Below, one piece after another: positions 5,307 to 12,039 of a DNA stretch of 15,247 nucleotides; within the stretch, counting starts at the first letter, position 1, and every line of letters starts with the position of its first letter. Both the position numbers and the translations under genes were made by a program. The notes below the pieces were generated by a model. It had not been told where the DNA came from, did not search any database, and saw nothing but the letters and a program-made list of their open reading frames with translations. This stretch comes from UBA11540 sp045531755 (GTDB lineage Bacteria > Bacillota > Clostridia > Oscillospirales > Ruminococcaceae). Location: the NCBI GenBank assembly GCA_045531755.1, contig JAZSEP010000078.1, positions 1-15,247 of the forward strand, read 5' to 3'.

Positions 5307-7691
5307 CTATATTCCTTTCTGCTCGTCATTTACTTCTGTAATTTCAACAGGTGTGCGCGCCTTTTTTCTGTCGAGAATAAAAGCGGTAAAAACGTATACA
5401 ACCAAAACACCCAACGCAACGAGTGAAATCTTGATGCCGAGAGAAAGCCCCGGCGTTGTATAGTCAAAGCGTATTTCATTTTCGCCTTCGGATATTTCTA
5501 CAGCCATAAATCCAACGTTAGCTTTCAAAATTTCAACAGGCTTTCCGTTGACGGTAGCGGACCATCCTTTGTCATACGGAACGCTGAAGAACAAAAGATT
5601 TTCTTTGTCAGAATCAATCTTTGCTGTAAATCCGTTGTTGTCCTTCTCAAAGAAATAGCAGGAATTAGCGGCAAGAGCAGTACAATCTTTGTAATACTCA
5701 TCTTCGCTGTACCACCACTCGTAAACCTGAGCCTCTGTCAAAACGTCTTTATATTTCACAAAAGCTTCATCCTCAAGCACGAGAGCTTTAAGCTGGGCGA
5801 GATGTCTGTAGCCCTTGCTGATGCTGTCGTAGCGAGTCCTTGAGATTATGCTGTCATAGGTGTAGCCGATAGGAATGAAATAATTATTAACGTAGATGTC
5901 AAACCCGTTTTGGCTTGAATAAAATTCAAATCCGGGAAGTATCTCATATTCTTTTTTCTGTTGGTCAATGAACAGATATTTGGTTGAAGTGAGAGCTCGT
6001 ATTCCGTAATACTCGGGTTGAGGCCTTGAGCCTACTCCCCTCTCCACACCAACGGTAGGATAATACTCCATAACCGAAGGTGGAACGATACTGTGAAACG
6101 CCTGTATGGTGGGAAGATGCCAGAACATTGCCTGATTATCCATTCCGTCATACACGTCAACACGGTAAAAATCGTCATCGTCAATATAGAGCTTTTCTCT
6201 ACCCTCAATGCCCGTGTTTATAATCCACTCGTCGTTGTATGAATGCGTCTTTCCAAGACCAACAAACAACCATCCGTATATCAGGAAGAGTGCGGCCAAA
6301 GAGATAGTTGTAACCCTATAGAAGAACCTGTGATTGCGCAGGAAATTAAATATCAGCGAAAGCACAGTAAGACTCAAGAAAGCAATGGCAACGTACGCCC
6401 AGAATCTGTCCTGATACTTAATAACACCCGAAAAGACGGTTTCTCCGTCCTTGGTGGTAGGGATAAAAGCCAATACGATAAACGGAACGGTGAGCGTGAT
6501 AGTCCATCTTATTCCCTTTTTCATATCAACTTCCGGGTCCTCAATTGCAATAGCGGTGGCAAGTGCCATTATCAGTATTGGCATATAGTACCATCGTGCA
6601 TAGTAGGAATTGTCAAAGGCATAAAAAGCTGTGTTCAAAAAAGGAATGTAAGCCATAAGGATGCAAACCGCAATTATGCGCTTTATCCAATGCTTAGACT
6701 TTGCCCACATAAACGCGATTACACCCGAGAGGCTAAATAGCGGGAACCAACCTGCCATAGAAGACCACTTGGCATTGGAATCGGGGAAGAAATTCGGTCT
6801 TGAGGGAAGATCAGGCGGGAACAAGAAGTTGTGCAAAATATCGAGATATCTCTGCTCGTTTGCGTACAAAACGGTACTCCAGCCTGTGAGGAAACCGCCT
6901 ACGCGACTGTTGTCTGCAATAGCAAGATAGGACGGCACTGCAACGGCTGCAACAAGCAAAACTCCAAGAATAGACTCAAAAGCAATTCTTAAAAATTTTA
7001 TAACGGTTATAGGGTATTCCCTATCGGATATGACACGGATGACAAAGTAGATAATTACAAAAACTACCTGTCCTGCAAAGAAAAAGTAGTTAACCATCAG
7101 GCACAATGCAACGCATATCGCAAAAAGGCCCTTGCGATTGTTTTCGACAAGCTCATCAAGCGAGACCAACAAAAGTGGGAAAAATGCCATCGCATCGTGA
7201 AAATGGTTGAAGAAGATATTATACACCGAAAAGCCGGAAAACGCGTATAAGAGCGCACCGATAAGTGCTGCGTTTTTATTCTTCACAAAACGCGTTATGA
7301 AGGTGTATGCCGTAAGTGACATTACTGCAAATTTGAGCGCCAAAAGCGGCGCCATAAAGTACGGAACGATCGAGGTCGGGAAAGGAAGCGTCAGCCAAAA
7401 GAACGGGCTGAAGAGAAGATAAAAAGAATAGGAACCTATGAAATTTACGCCGAGGTCTGTATACCAATTCCAGAAGATATCTCCGCTTCTGACAGCTTCG
7501 TGAGCCAATTTATAAAAGGGCACCTGCTGGACGTTAAAATCGCCAAAAAACAAGAAGTATCCCTTATCGTAGATAACAAACGGAAGAAAAAGAAGAGCAG
7601 CGCAAACAAACGCCCATAAAAACGCCTGAAGATACTTTTCTTTTGGTTTTGTCAAAGGGGTTGTCCCCTGTCGGCTTTCAGACAAGAACAT
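5307..7691 (-). CDS. YfhO-family multispanning membrane protein (putative envelope glycosyltransferase)
   Basis: A 794-residue integral membrane protein. An N-terminal helix (about 21-41) is followed by GDFNVQQVPFY (50-60), the acidic loop typical of YfhO, then roughly a dozen further helices up to about residue 478. FNHFHDAMAFFPLLL (161-175) is another family block. Residues about 479-747 form a large soluble, presumably extracytoplasmic region ending in FFSVPYDKGWSATVNGK (701-717) and a beta-rich segment, and a final helix lies near 748-772. B. subtilis YfhO is required, with the GT2 protein CsbB, for sugar decoration of lipoteichoic acid; a similar transferase role is inferred. The ATG overlaps the upstream GT-C gene by 14 nt, with AAGGAG about 10 nt before it. 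The substrate is unknown. Confidence 0.92.
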   Translation of the reverse strand: MFLSESRQGTTPLTKPKEKYLQAFLWAFVCAALLFLPFVIYDKGYFLFFGDFNVQQVPFYKLAHEAVRSGDIFWNWYTDLGVNFIGSYSFYLLFSPFFWLTLPFPTSIVPYFMAPLLALKFAVMSLTAYTFITRFVKNKNAALIGALLYAFSGFSVYNIFFNHFHDAMAFFPLLLVSLDELVENNRKGLFAICVALCLMVNYFFFAGQVVFVIIYFVIRVISDREYPITVIKFLRIAFESILGVLLVAAVAVPSYLAIADNSRVGGFLTGWSTVLYANEQRYLDILHNFLFPPDLPSRPNFFPDSNAKWSSMAGWFPLFSLSGVIAFMWAKSKHWIKRIIAVCILMAYIPFLNTAFYAFDNSYYARWYYMPILIMALATAIAIEDPEVDMKKGIRWTITLTVPFIVLAFIPTTKDGETVFSGVIKYQDRFWAYVAIAFLSLTVLSLIFNFLRNHRFFYRVTTISLAALFLIYGWLFVGLGKTHSYNDEWIINTGIEGREKLYIDDDDFYRVDVYDGMDNQAMFWHLPTIQAFHSIVPPSVMEYYPTVGVERGVGSRPQPEYYGIRALTSTKYLFIDQQKKEYEILPGFEFYSSQNGFDIYVNNYFIPIGYTYDSIISRTRYDSISKGYRHLAQLKALVLEDEAFVKYKDVLTEAQVYEWWYSEDEYYKDCTALAANSCYFFEKDNNGFTAKIDSDKENLLFFSVPYDKGWSATVNGKPVEILKANVGFMAVEISEGENEIRFDYTTPGLSLGIKISLVALGVLVVYVFTAFILDRKKARTPVEITEVNDEQKGI

Positions 7692-8928
7692 CGGCGTTCA
7701 TCTCCTTTTCGTCATACATCTCCTTTATTGCAATGCACACAGTGTAGCAGTATACCACGAGATTCACCCCAGACAAAACAACCATAATCTGCGGATAGTA
7801 TTCACGCCACGGAACGCTGTATCCGTGGGTTGCTCTAAGGAAAAGAAGACCCTCGTTAATAAACACCATAACGGTTTGAAGAATGTAAGCTCCAAACATT
7901 TTACTGCTTCTGTGGTAAACTACAGCAATCAGGCTAAATATCAAAACAGGTATCTGGTAGCGCTCGTGCATTCTTGAGGTCAGCATAAATATCGACTGCA
8001 TCAATACAAAGCACAAAAGCCAAGCGCTCTTCTTAGGCGCTTTGAAATACATATAAATCACTACAGCAAGTATTACAAGGGTTATACCCCAGCTGATATG
8101 ATTCAAAGTTACCGAACCGAACAAAGGCTCAACGTCGCTTATTCGGTTAAGCCCAAACAACCCGTAGAGGTTAAAAGCATTGAGAGTTGCTTCCTTGTAC
8201 TGTCCGTGACCTCCGAAATAGACCTTAAACGGAAGCAGAATTCCGCTGTTTATCATAAACGGCAGGAATACTCCGAGAACTGTTACTATACCTGCACATA
8301 TTGCTTTAATAACGGTTTTAACATCATACTTTGAAAAGAACAGATACAAGAGCAGTACAGGCGCAAAATAAAGACATTGAAACTTCGTCAGACAAGCAAT
8401 GCAATACCAGACCATCGCCGAAACCATTTTTCTTTCTTCCAAAAGCCAAAAGCTTATGAGAAGCAGGAAAATCATAACGGAATCGGTCTGTCCCCAATAG
8501 GAGCTGTTGACAATTGCAGCAGGATTCACAGCCCAAGTGGCTGCCATTATAAGTGCAATAATTTGATTTTTCTTTCTGAGTACGACGTAAATCATCGGTA
8601 TGATTGCAACGTCGAAAAGAATTTGGAAGATCTTCAAAGCAAGAATATAATACGGTTCCACGACCTGAATTTCAGGATTTGTGGTGAAAAATCCCACGAT
8701 ATACATCGGGAAAAGCCACATCGGCGGATAATCGAGAGAGGTAATATGCTCATACGCGTCAAAAAGTCCGTTGTGGACACCCGTAGACCATGCAATATAA
8801 TAATTCAAATCGAATCTATGCAGATAGGTATACCCCGCAAACAACCTTATACAAAGCGAAAAAATCACTATAGCAACAAGTGCGTATGTAACTGTTTTTC
8901 GCGAAAGCTTAACATCGTAAAAATGCAT
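7678..8928 (-). CDS. GT-C fold integral membrane glycosyltransferase (GT87/Alg6-like)
   Basis: A 416-residue protein of about ten membrane helices. Motifs seen are HRFDLNYYIAW (37-47, with an Asp in the first outer loop, as in GT-C catalytic sites), DYPPMW (66-71), NSSYWGQTDS (141-150) and RMHERYQIP (319-327). The YWGQ-D and MHERY blocks recur in bacterial GT-C enzymes that take sugars from polyprenyl-phosphate donors outside the membrane. Donor and acceptor cannot be read. It is the first gene of the train; the GT2 enzyme two genes downstream could make its donor. Start: the ATG at 8928 has GAGGAG 6 nt upstream. An in-frame ATG at 8973 would add 15 residues but has no ribosome binding site, so it is less likely. 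Confidence 0.9.
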   Translation of the reverse strand: MHFYDVKLSRKTVTYALVAIVIFSLCIRLFAGYTYLHRFDLNYYIAWSTGVHNGLFDAYEHITSLDYPPMWLFPMYIVGFFTTNPEIQVVEPYYILALKIFQILFDVAIIPMIYVVLRKKNQIIALIMAATWAVNPAAIVNSSYWGQTDSVMIFLLLISFWLLEERKMVSAMVWYCIACLTKFQCLYFAPVLLLYLFFSKYDVKTVIKAICAGIVTVLGVFLPFMINSGILLPFKVYFGGHGQYKEATLNAFNLYGLFGLNRISDVEPLFGSVTLNHISWGITLVILAVVIYMYFKAPKKSAWLLCFVLMQSIFMLTSRMHERYQIPVLIFSLIAVVYHRSSKMFGAYILQTVMVFINEGLLFLRATHGYSVPWREYYPQIMVVLSGVNLVVYCYTVCIAIKEMYDEKEMNADVLV

Positions 8929-8934
8929 ACAGTT

Positions 8935-8940
8935 CTCCTC
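8935..8940 (-). promoter_or_regulatory. Ribosome binding site of the GT-C gene
   Basis: The minus strand reads GAGGAG here, 6 nt before the ATG at 8928. No comparable site precedes the ATG at 8973, so this site decides the start. Confidence 0.7.
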
Positions 8941-8978
8941 AAGTTTTATATAATCTGTGTTATTATTTGCCATTATTG

Positions 8979-8995
8979 TTGCAATTATATTGCAA
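8979..8995. promoter_or_regulatory. Paired TTGCAA palindromes in the divergent promoter region
   Basis: TTGCAATTATATTGCAA holds two copies of the self-complementary TTGCAA at 8979-8984 and 8990-8995, 11 bp apart, which is about one helical turn. They fall just downstream of the predicted minus-strand transcription start, where a repressor could act. Operator function is inference; the cognate regulator is not known. Confidence 0.3.
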
Positions 8996-9003
8996 TTTTA
9001 AAT

Positions 9004-9012
9004 ATTGTATCA
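9004..9012 (-). promoter_or_regulatory. Candidate extended -10 promoter for the GT-C-to-U32 gene train
   Basis: The minus strand reads TG-A-TACAAT (9012-9004), an extended -10 element; no good -35 lies at the usual distance (AT-rich TTTAAA at 9032-9027). Transcription would start near 8997 and give a leader of about 68 nt before the GT-C start. An alternative TATAAT at 8989-8984 has an even weaker -35. Confidence 0.4.
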
Positions 9013-9041
9013 TAAAATTATGATTTTTTAAAGGTTTGTAT

Positions 9042-9070
9042 TTGTTTTTTGTGAAAATATGGTATATAAT
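9042..9070 (+). promoter_or_regulatory. Candidate sigma-A-type promoter of prmA
   Basis: TTGTTT (9042-9047) and a consensus TATAAT (9065-9070) are separated by 17 bp. The start would lie near 9077, about 25 nt before the prmA ATG, and GAGG (9093-9096) follows as ribosome binding site. Confidence 0.55.
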
Positions 9071-9102
9071 TTAAGAAATATTAATATTTTGCGAGGTCAA
9101 AA

Positions 9103-10068
9103 ATGATAAATTGGATTGAAGTGAAAATTTCTACCACAACCGATGCAATAGATTCCGTCAGCGGAATTCTCCTTTCCATCGGAATATCGGGTTTTGTAAT
9201 TGAAGATGCGAATGACTTTAACGAGTTTCTCACATCCACAGAATACCGTTGGGACTACATAGACGAGGAACTGATGCAACGACAGAATTCACCCACCTCA
9301 ATAACCGTATATCTACCCGAAAATGAACAAGGTAAACAATGGTTGTTTGAGATAAAAGACAGATTGGAAACCGCAAAAATTTCATCGCCCGAAATAGATT
9401 TCGGAACGCTTGAAATCGAGCTCAAAAATATCCGTGAAGAAGACTGGGCAAATAACTGGAAGCAGTATTTCAAGCCCTTCTGCGTAGGCGATAAACTGCT
9501 GATCAAGCCCACTTGGGAGACTGTCGAGGATATTGAGGACAGAACAGTTCTGAATATCGACCCCGGCTCAAGCTTCGGAACAGGTCAACACCACACTACG
9601 AAGCTTTGCCTTGAAAGACTCGAGGAAATCGTGAAAGGCGGAGAAAAGGTGCTTGACCTGGGCGCAGGAAGCGGTATTCTCTCAATCGGCGCACTTTTAT
9701 TGGGCGCTCAAAGCGCTGTCGGTATAGACATAGACGAGAATTCGGTGCGAATTGCAAAAGAAAATGCCGCGCAAAACGGCATTGATTCTCGATTCAACGC
9801 TATGTGCGGCAACATCATCGACGATATTTCACTCAGAGAAAAAATTGGTGGCAACTATGACGTTGTAGTTGCAAATATAGTTGCAGACGTGATAATACTT
9901 ATGTCCCCTCTTTTCAAGGAGTTTATGCACCAAAACTCAACCTTGATTGTATCGGGAATAATAAACAGGCAAAAAGATGAGGTAAAAGATGCTCTGCTCA
10001 AAAACGGATTTAAGATTCTAACCGCACAGGAGAGCAACGATTGGTCCTGCATTGTATGCAGTCTTTAA
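9103..10068 (+). CDS. prmA: Ribosomal protein L11 methyltransferase
   Basis: SAM-dependent methyltransferase that modifies ribosomal protein L11. The product has 321 residues, slightly longer than the 293 of E. coli PrmA. The N-terminal substrate-recognition domain (about 1-110) is followed by REEDWANNWKQYFKPF (111-126), the linker motif DPGSSFGTGQHHTT (153-166), the SAM-binding VLDLGAGSGILSIGA (183-197), the acidic IDIDEN after the second strand, and the catalytic-region VVANIVADV (255-263). The linker is usually closer to DPGMAFGTGTHPTT, so the SS and QHH are local variants. GAGG sits 6 nt before the ATG. It is the only plus-strand gene, with its own promoter and terminator, and thus probably monocistronic. 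Confidence 0.96.
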   Translation: MINWIEVKISTTTDAIDSVSGILLSIGISGFVIEDANDFNEFLTSTEYRWDYIDEELMQRQNSPTSITVYLPENEQGKQWLFEIKDRLETAKISSPEIDFGTLEIELKNIREEDWANNWKQYFKPFCVGDKLLIKPTWETVEDIEDRTVLNIDPGSSFGTGQHHTTKLCLERLEEIVKGGEKVLDLGAGSGILSIGALLLGAQSAVGIDIDENSVRIAKENAAQNGIDSRFNAMCGNIIDDISLREKIGGNYDVVVANIVADVIILMSPLFKEFMHQNSTLIVSGIINRQKDEVKDALLKNGFKILTAQESNDWSCIVCSL

Positions 10069-10071
10069 AAT

Positions 10072-10105
10072 AAAAACGTCCTTGGAAAAATCCAAGGACG
10101 TTTTT
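10072..10105. terminator. Bidirectional intrinsic terminator between prmA and fba
   Basis: AAAAACGTCCTTGGA (10072-10086), a four-base loop and its exact complement (10091-10105) form a 15-bp perfect hairpin. On the plus strand the stem ends in five T, 3 nt after the prmA stop. On the minus strand the exit side ends in TTTTTATTTT, 9 nt after the fba stop. It should therefore end both convergent transcripts. Confidence 0.9.
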
Positions 10106-10114
10106 GATTGCTTT

Positions 10115-10978
10115 TTACGCTTTTCCAACGGAACCGAAAAGCTCCATCTTTTCTCTAACTGTTGCCTTTATAGCCTCAAAGCCGGGAGCAAGTACCTTTC
10201 TCGGATCGAATCCCTTTCCAACAAGGTCTTTACCCTCTTCAATGTACTTACGAGTTGCAGCCGCAAAAGAAAGCTGACACTCAGTATTAACGTTAATTTT
10301 GGAAACGCCGAGAGAGATAGCCTCTTTTATCATAGACTCAGGAATGCCTGTTCCGCCGTGGAGAACCAAAGGCATCTCGCCTGTAAGCTTCTGAATTTCA
10401 GCAAGAACCTCAAAGTTGAGTCCGCCCCAATTTTCAGGATACTTACCGTGGATATTTCCAATACCAGCAGCAAGCATTGTAACGCCGAGGTCTGCAATTT
10501 GTTTGCATTCTGCAGGATCGGCAACCTCTCCGCCGCCTACAACGCCGTCTTCCTCACCACCGATAGCGCCAACCTCTGCTTCAAGAGAAAGTCCCTTTGC
10601 GGAAGTGATTTCAACAAGCTCTTTGGTCTTTTCAATGTTTTCAGCTATAGGATAGTGAGAGCCGTCAAACATTACAGAAGAAAATCCTGCTTCAATAGCA
10701 GCCTTCGCGCCTTCATAACTACCGTGGTCAAGATGGAGTGCAACAGGAACAGTAATTTTAAGCTCTTCAAGCATACCGTTGACCATTCCAACGATTGTCT
10801 TGAAACCGCACATATATTTGCCTGCGCCCTCAGAAACACCGAGAATTACAGGAGATTTCAGCTCCTCAGCGGTGAGAAGAACTGCTTTTGTCCATTCAAG
10901 ATTGTTGATGTTGATCTGTGCAACAGCGTATTTACCAGCCTTTGCCTTTGTCAACATTTCTTTTGCAGATACTAACAT
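10115..10978 (-). CDS. fba: Class II fructose-1,6-bisphosphate aldolase
   Basis: Zinc-dependent cleavage of fructose 1,6-bisphosphate to dihydroxyacetone phosphate and glyceraldehyde 3-phosphate in cytosolic glycolysis. With 287 residues it matches the shorter FbaA/GatY-type class II branch (B. subtilis FbaA is of similar size). The motif ALHLDHGS carries the catalytic Asp (D84) and a zinc His (H85); SLEAEVGAIGGEED (131-144), GNIHGKYP (zinc H177), LVLHGGTGIP (zinc H207) and KINVNTE (228-234) complete the active site. The start at 10978 is chosen because GGAGG lies 7 nt upstream; an in-frame ATG at 11026 lies inside pfkA and lacks a site. It follows pfkA by 19 nt, so the two consecutive glycolytic enzymes are co-transcribed. 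Confidence 0.97.
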   Translation of the reverse strand: MLVSAKEMLTKAKAGKYAVAQININNLEWTKAVLLTAEELKSPVILGVSEGAGKYMCGFKTIVGMVNGMLEELKITVPVALHLDHGSYEGAKAAIEAGFSSVMFDGSHYPIAENIEKTKELVEITSAKGLSLEAEVGAIGGEEDGVVGGGEVADPAECKQIADLGVTMLAAGIGNIHGKYPENWGGLNFEVLAEIQKLTGEMPLVLHGGTGIPESMIKEAISLGVSKINVNTECQLSFAAATRKYIEEGKDLVGKGFDPRKVLAPGFEAIKATVREKMELFGSVGKA

Positions 10979-10985
10979 TTTACTA

Positions 10986-10990
10986 CCTCC
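10986..10990 (-). promoter_or_regulatory. Ribosome binding site of fba
   Basis: The minus strand reads GGAGG in the 19-nt gap after the pfkA stop, 7 nt before the ATG at 10978. It fixes the start at this internal methionine and not at 11026. Confidence 0.75.
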
Positions 10991-10997
10991 ACAGAAT

Positions 10998-11978
10998 TTA
11001 TAGTGATATAATTTTTGACAACTCATAAAGCTCGTGGTCGAACTCTTTTTTCATATTAAGACCTTCGAGTATATCATAGTCAACTATCTCGTCTTTTCTG
11101 ATTCCAACAACCCTGTTGCCGATACCCTGAGAAAGAAGCTCTATAGCGTGACAGCCCAGTCTTGTTGCAAGCACACGGTCGCGCAGAGTAGGAGCTCCGC
11201 CTCTCTGTACGTGTCCGAGAATAGCGGCTCTGGACTCAACTCCGGTTCTTTCCTCAATCATCTTAGCAAGCTCATTAGAACGGCCGTAGCCTTCGGAAAC
11301 CATAATAATAAAGTGGGTTTTAGGATGTGGAAGTGTTCTGGATTTTTCGATTCTTGCCACAACGTCTCTTTCAAAATCAAAATCTTCCTCGAGAGTTATG
11401 ATGGCACTTGCGCCACACGCAATACCGGTGTTCAATGCGATATGTCCTGCATGACGTCCCATAACCTCAACAACGGAGCATCTTTCGTGGGACTCCATAG
11501 TATCACGAAGCTTGTCTACCATGTCCACAACCGTATTCATGGCTGTGTCATAGCCTATCGTATAATCAGTAGAGGAAATATCGTTGTCGATTGTTCCGGG
11601 GATTCCAACACAAGGAAGTCCCTTAAGAGAAAGGTCTCTCGCGCCTCTGTAAGAACCGTCACCGCCGATTACAATCAAACCATCAATTCCATATTCAATG
11701 CAGTTTTGCTTTGCCTTTTCAACACCTGCGTCCTCTTTGAATTCAGGACAACGTGCAGAATAGAGCATTGTACCGCCTTTGTCAATTATGTGTGAAACAG
11801 AAGATTCGTGCAAGTCAACAAACTCCTTATTGATGAGTCCACTGTATCCTCTGCGTATTCCAACCATCTTCAAGCCTTTTGAAAGACCATATCTAACAAC
11901 AGCCCTGATTGCAGCATTCATACCCGGAGCATCGCCGCCACTGGTAAGAATACCAATTGTTTTCATTTGCTTGTTCAT
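10998..11978 (-). CDS. pfkA: ATP-dependent 6-phosphofructokinase
   Basis: Phosphorylates fructose 6-phosphate to fructose 1,6-bisphosphate, the committed step of glycolysis. Its 326 residues are close to the bacterial PfkA norm of about 320. It shows GILTSGGDAPGMNAAIR (9-25), IGGDGSYRGA (104-113), GIPGTIDNDI (125-134, catalytic Asp D131), MGRHAGHIAL (173-182), and GHVQRGG (255-261). Gly at 108 and Gly at 128 are the residues that mark ATP-using enzymes; PPi-dependent relatives have Asp and Lys there. AAGGGG sits 6 nt before the ATG. dnaE ends 44 nt upstream and fba follows. The dnaE-pfkA neighbourhood is shared with Bacillus, where pyk, not fba, follows pfkA. Confidence 0.97.
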   Translation of the reverse strand: MNKQMKTIGILTSGGDAPGMNAAIRAVVRYGLSKGLKMVGIRRGYSGLINKEFVDLHESSVSHIIDKGGTMLYSARCPEFKEDAGVEKAKQNCIEYGIDGLIVIGGDGSYRGARDLSLKGLPCVGIPGTIDNDISSTDYTIGYDTAMNTVVDMVDKLRDTMESHERCSVVEVMGRHAGHIALNTGIACGASAIITLEEDFDFERDVVARIEKSRTLPHPKTHFIIMVSEGYGRSNELAKMIEERTGVESRAAILGHVQRGGAPTLRDRVLATRLGCHAIELLSQGIGNRVVGIRKDEIVDYDILEGLNMKKEFDHELYELSKIISL

Positions 11979-12010
11979 AGAAATCCCCTTTTCATTACGC
12001 TGCTTAAATT

Positions 12011-12039
12011 ATTTTATCACAATCAGCTCTTTATTGCAA
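12011..12039 (-). promoter_or_regulatory. Candidate promoter of pfkA-fba at the 3' end of dnaE
   Basis: On the minus strand TTGCAA (12039-12034) and TAAAAT (12016-12011) are 17 bp apart, and TGA directly precedes the -10 as an extended element. Transcription would start near 12004, about 25 nt before the pfkA ATG. The -35 lies inside the last dnaE codons. Confidence 0.5.

Noticed and set aside
8929..8973. N-terminal extension of the GT-C protein from the ATG at 8973
   Set aside because: It has no ribosome binding site, while GAGGAG lies exactly before the ATG at 8928; the 15 extra residues also lie before the usual start of the first membrane helix.
9049..9055. TTGTGAA as a Rex-type redox operator upstream of prmA
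   Set aside because: Only one half-site is present; the inverted partner TTCACAA at the required spacing is missing.
10052..10975. A 307-codon plus-strand frame opposite fba
   Set aside because: It begins inside the end of prmA, crosses the terminator hairpin, and mirrors a well-conserved aldolase gene; its Cys/Asn/Phe-rich composition is typical of an antisense shadow.
10979..11026. Extension of aldolase to the ATG at 11026
   Set aside because: It would overlap the end of pfkA and has no ribosome binding site; GGAGG precedes the internal ATG at 10978, where the family N-terminus begins.
11034..11795. A 253-codon plus-strand frame opposite pfkA
   Set aside because: It is antisense to a highly conserved pfkA, with no start signal and no protein motif.
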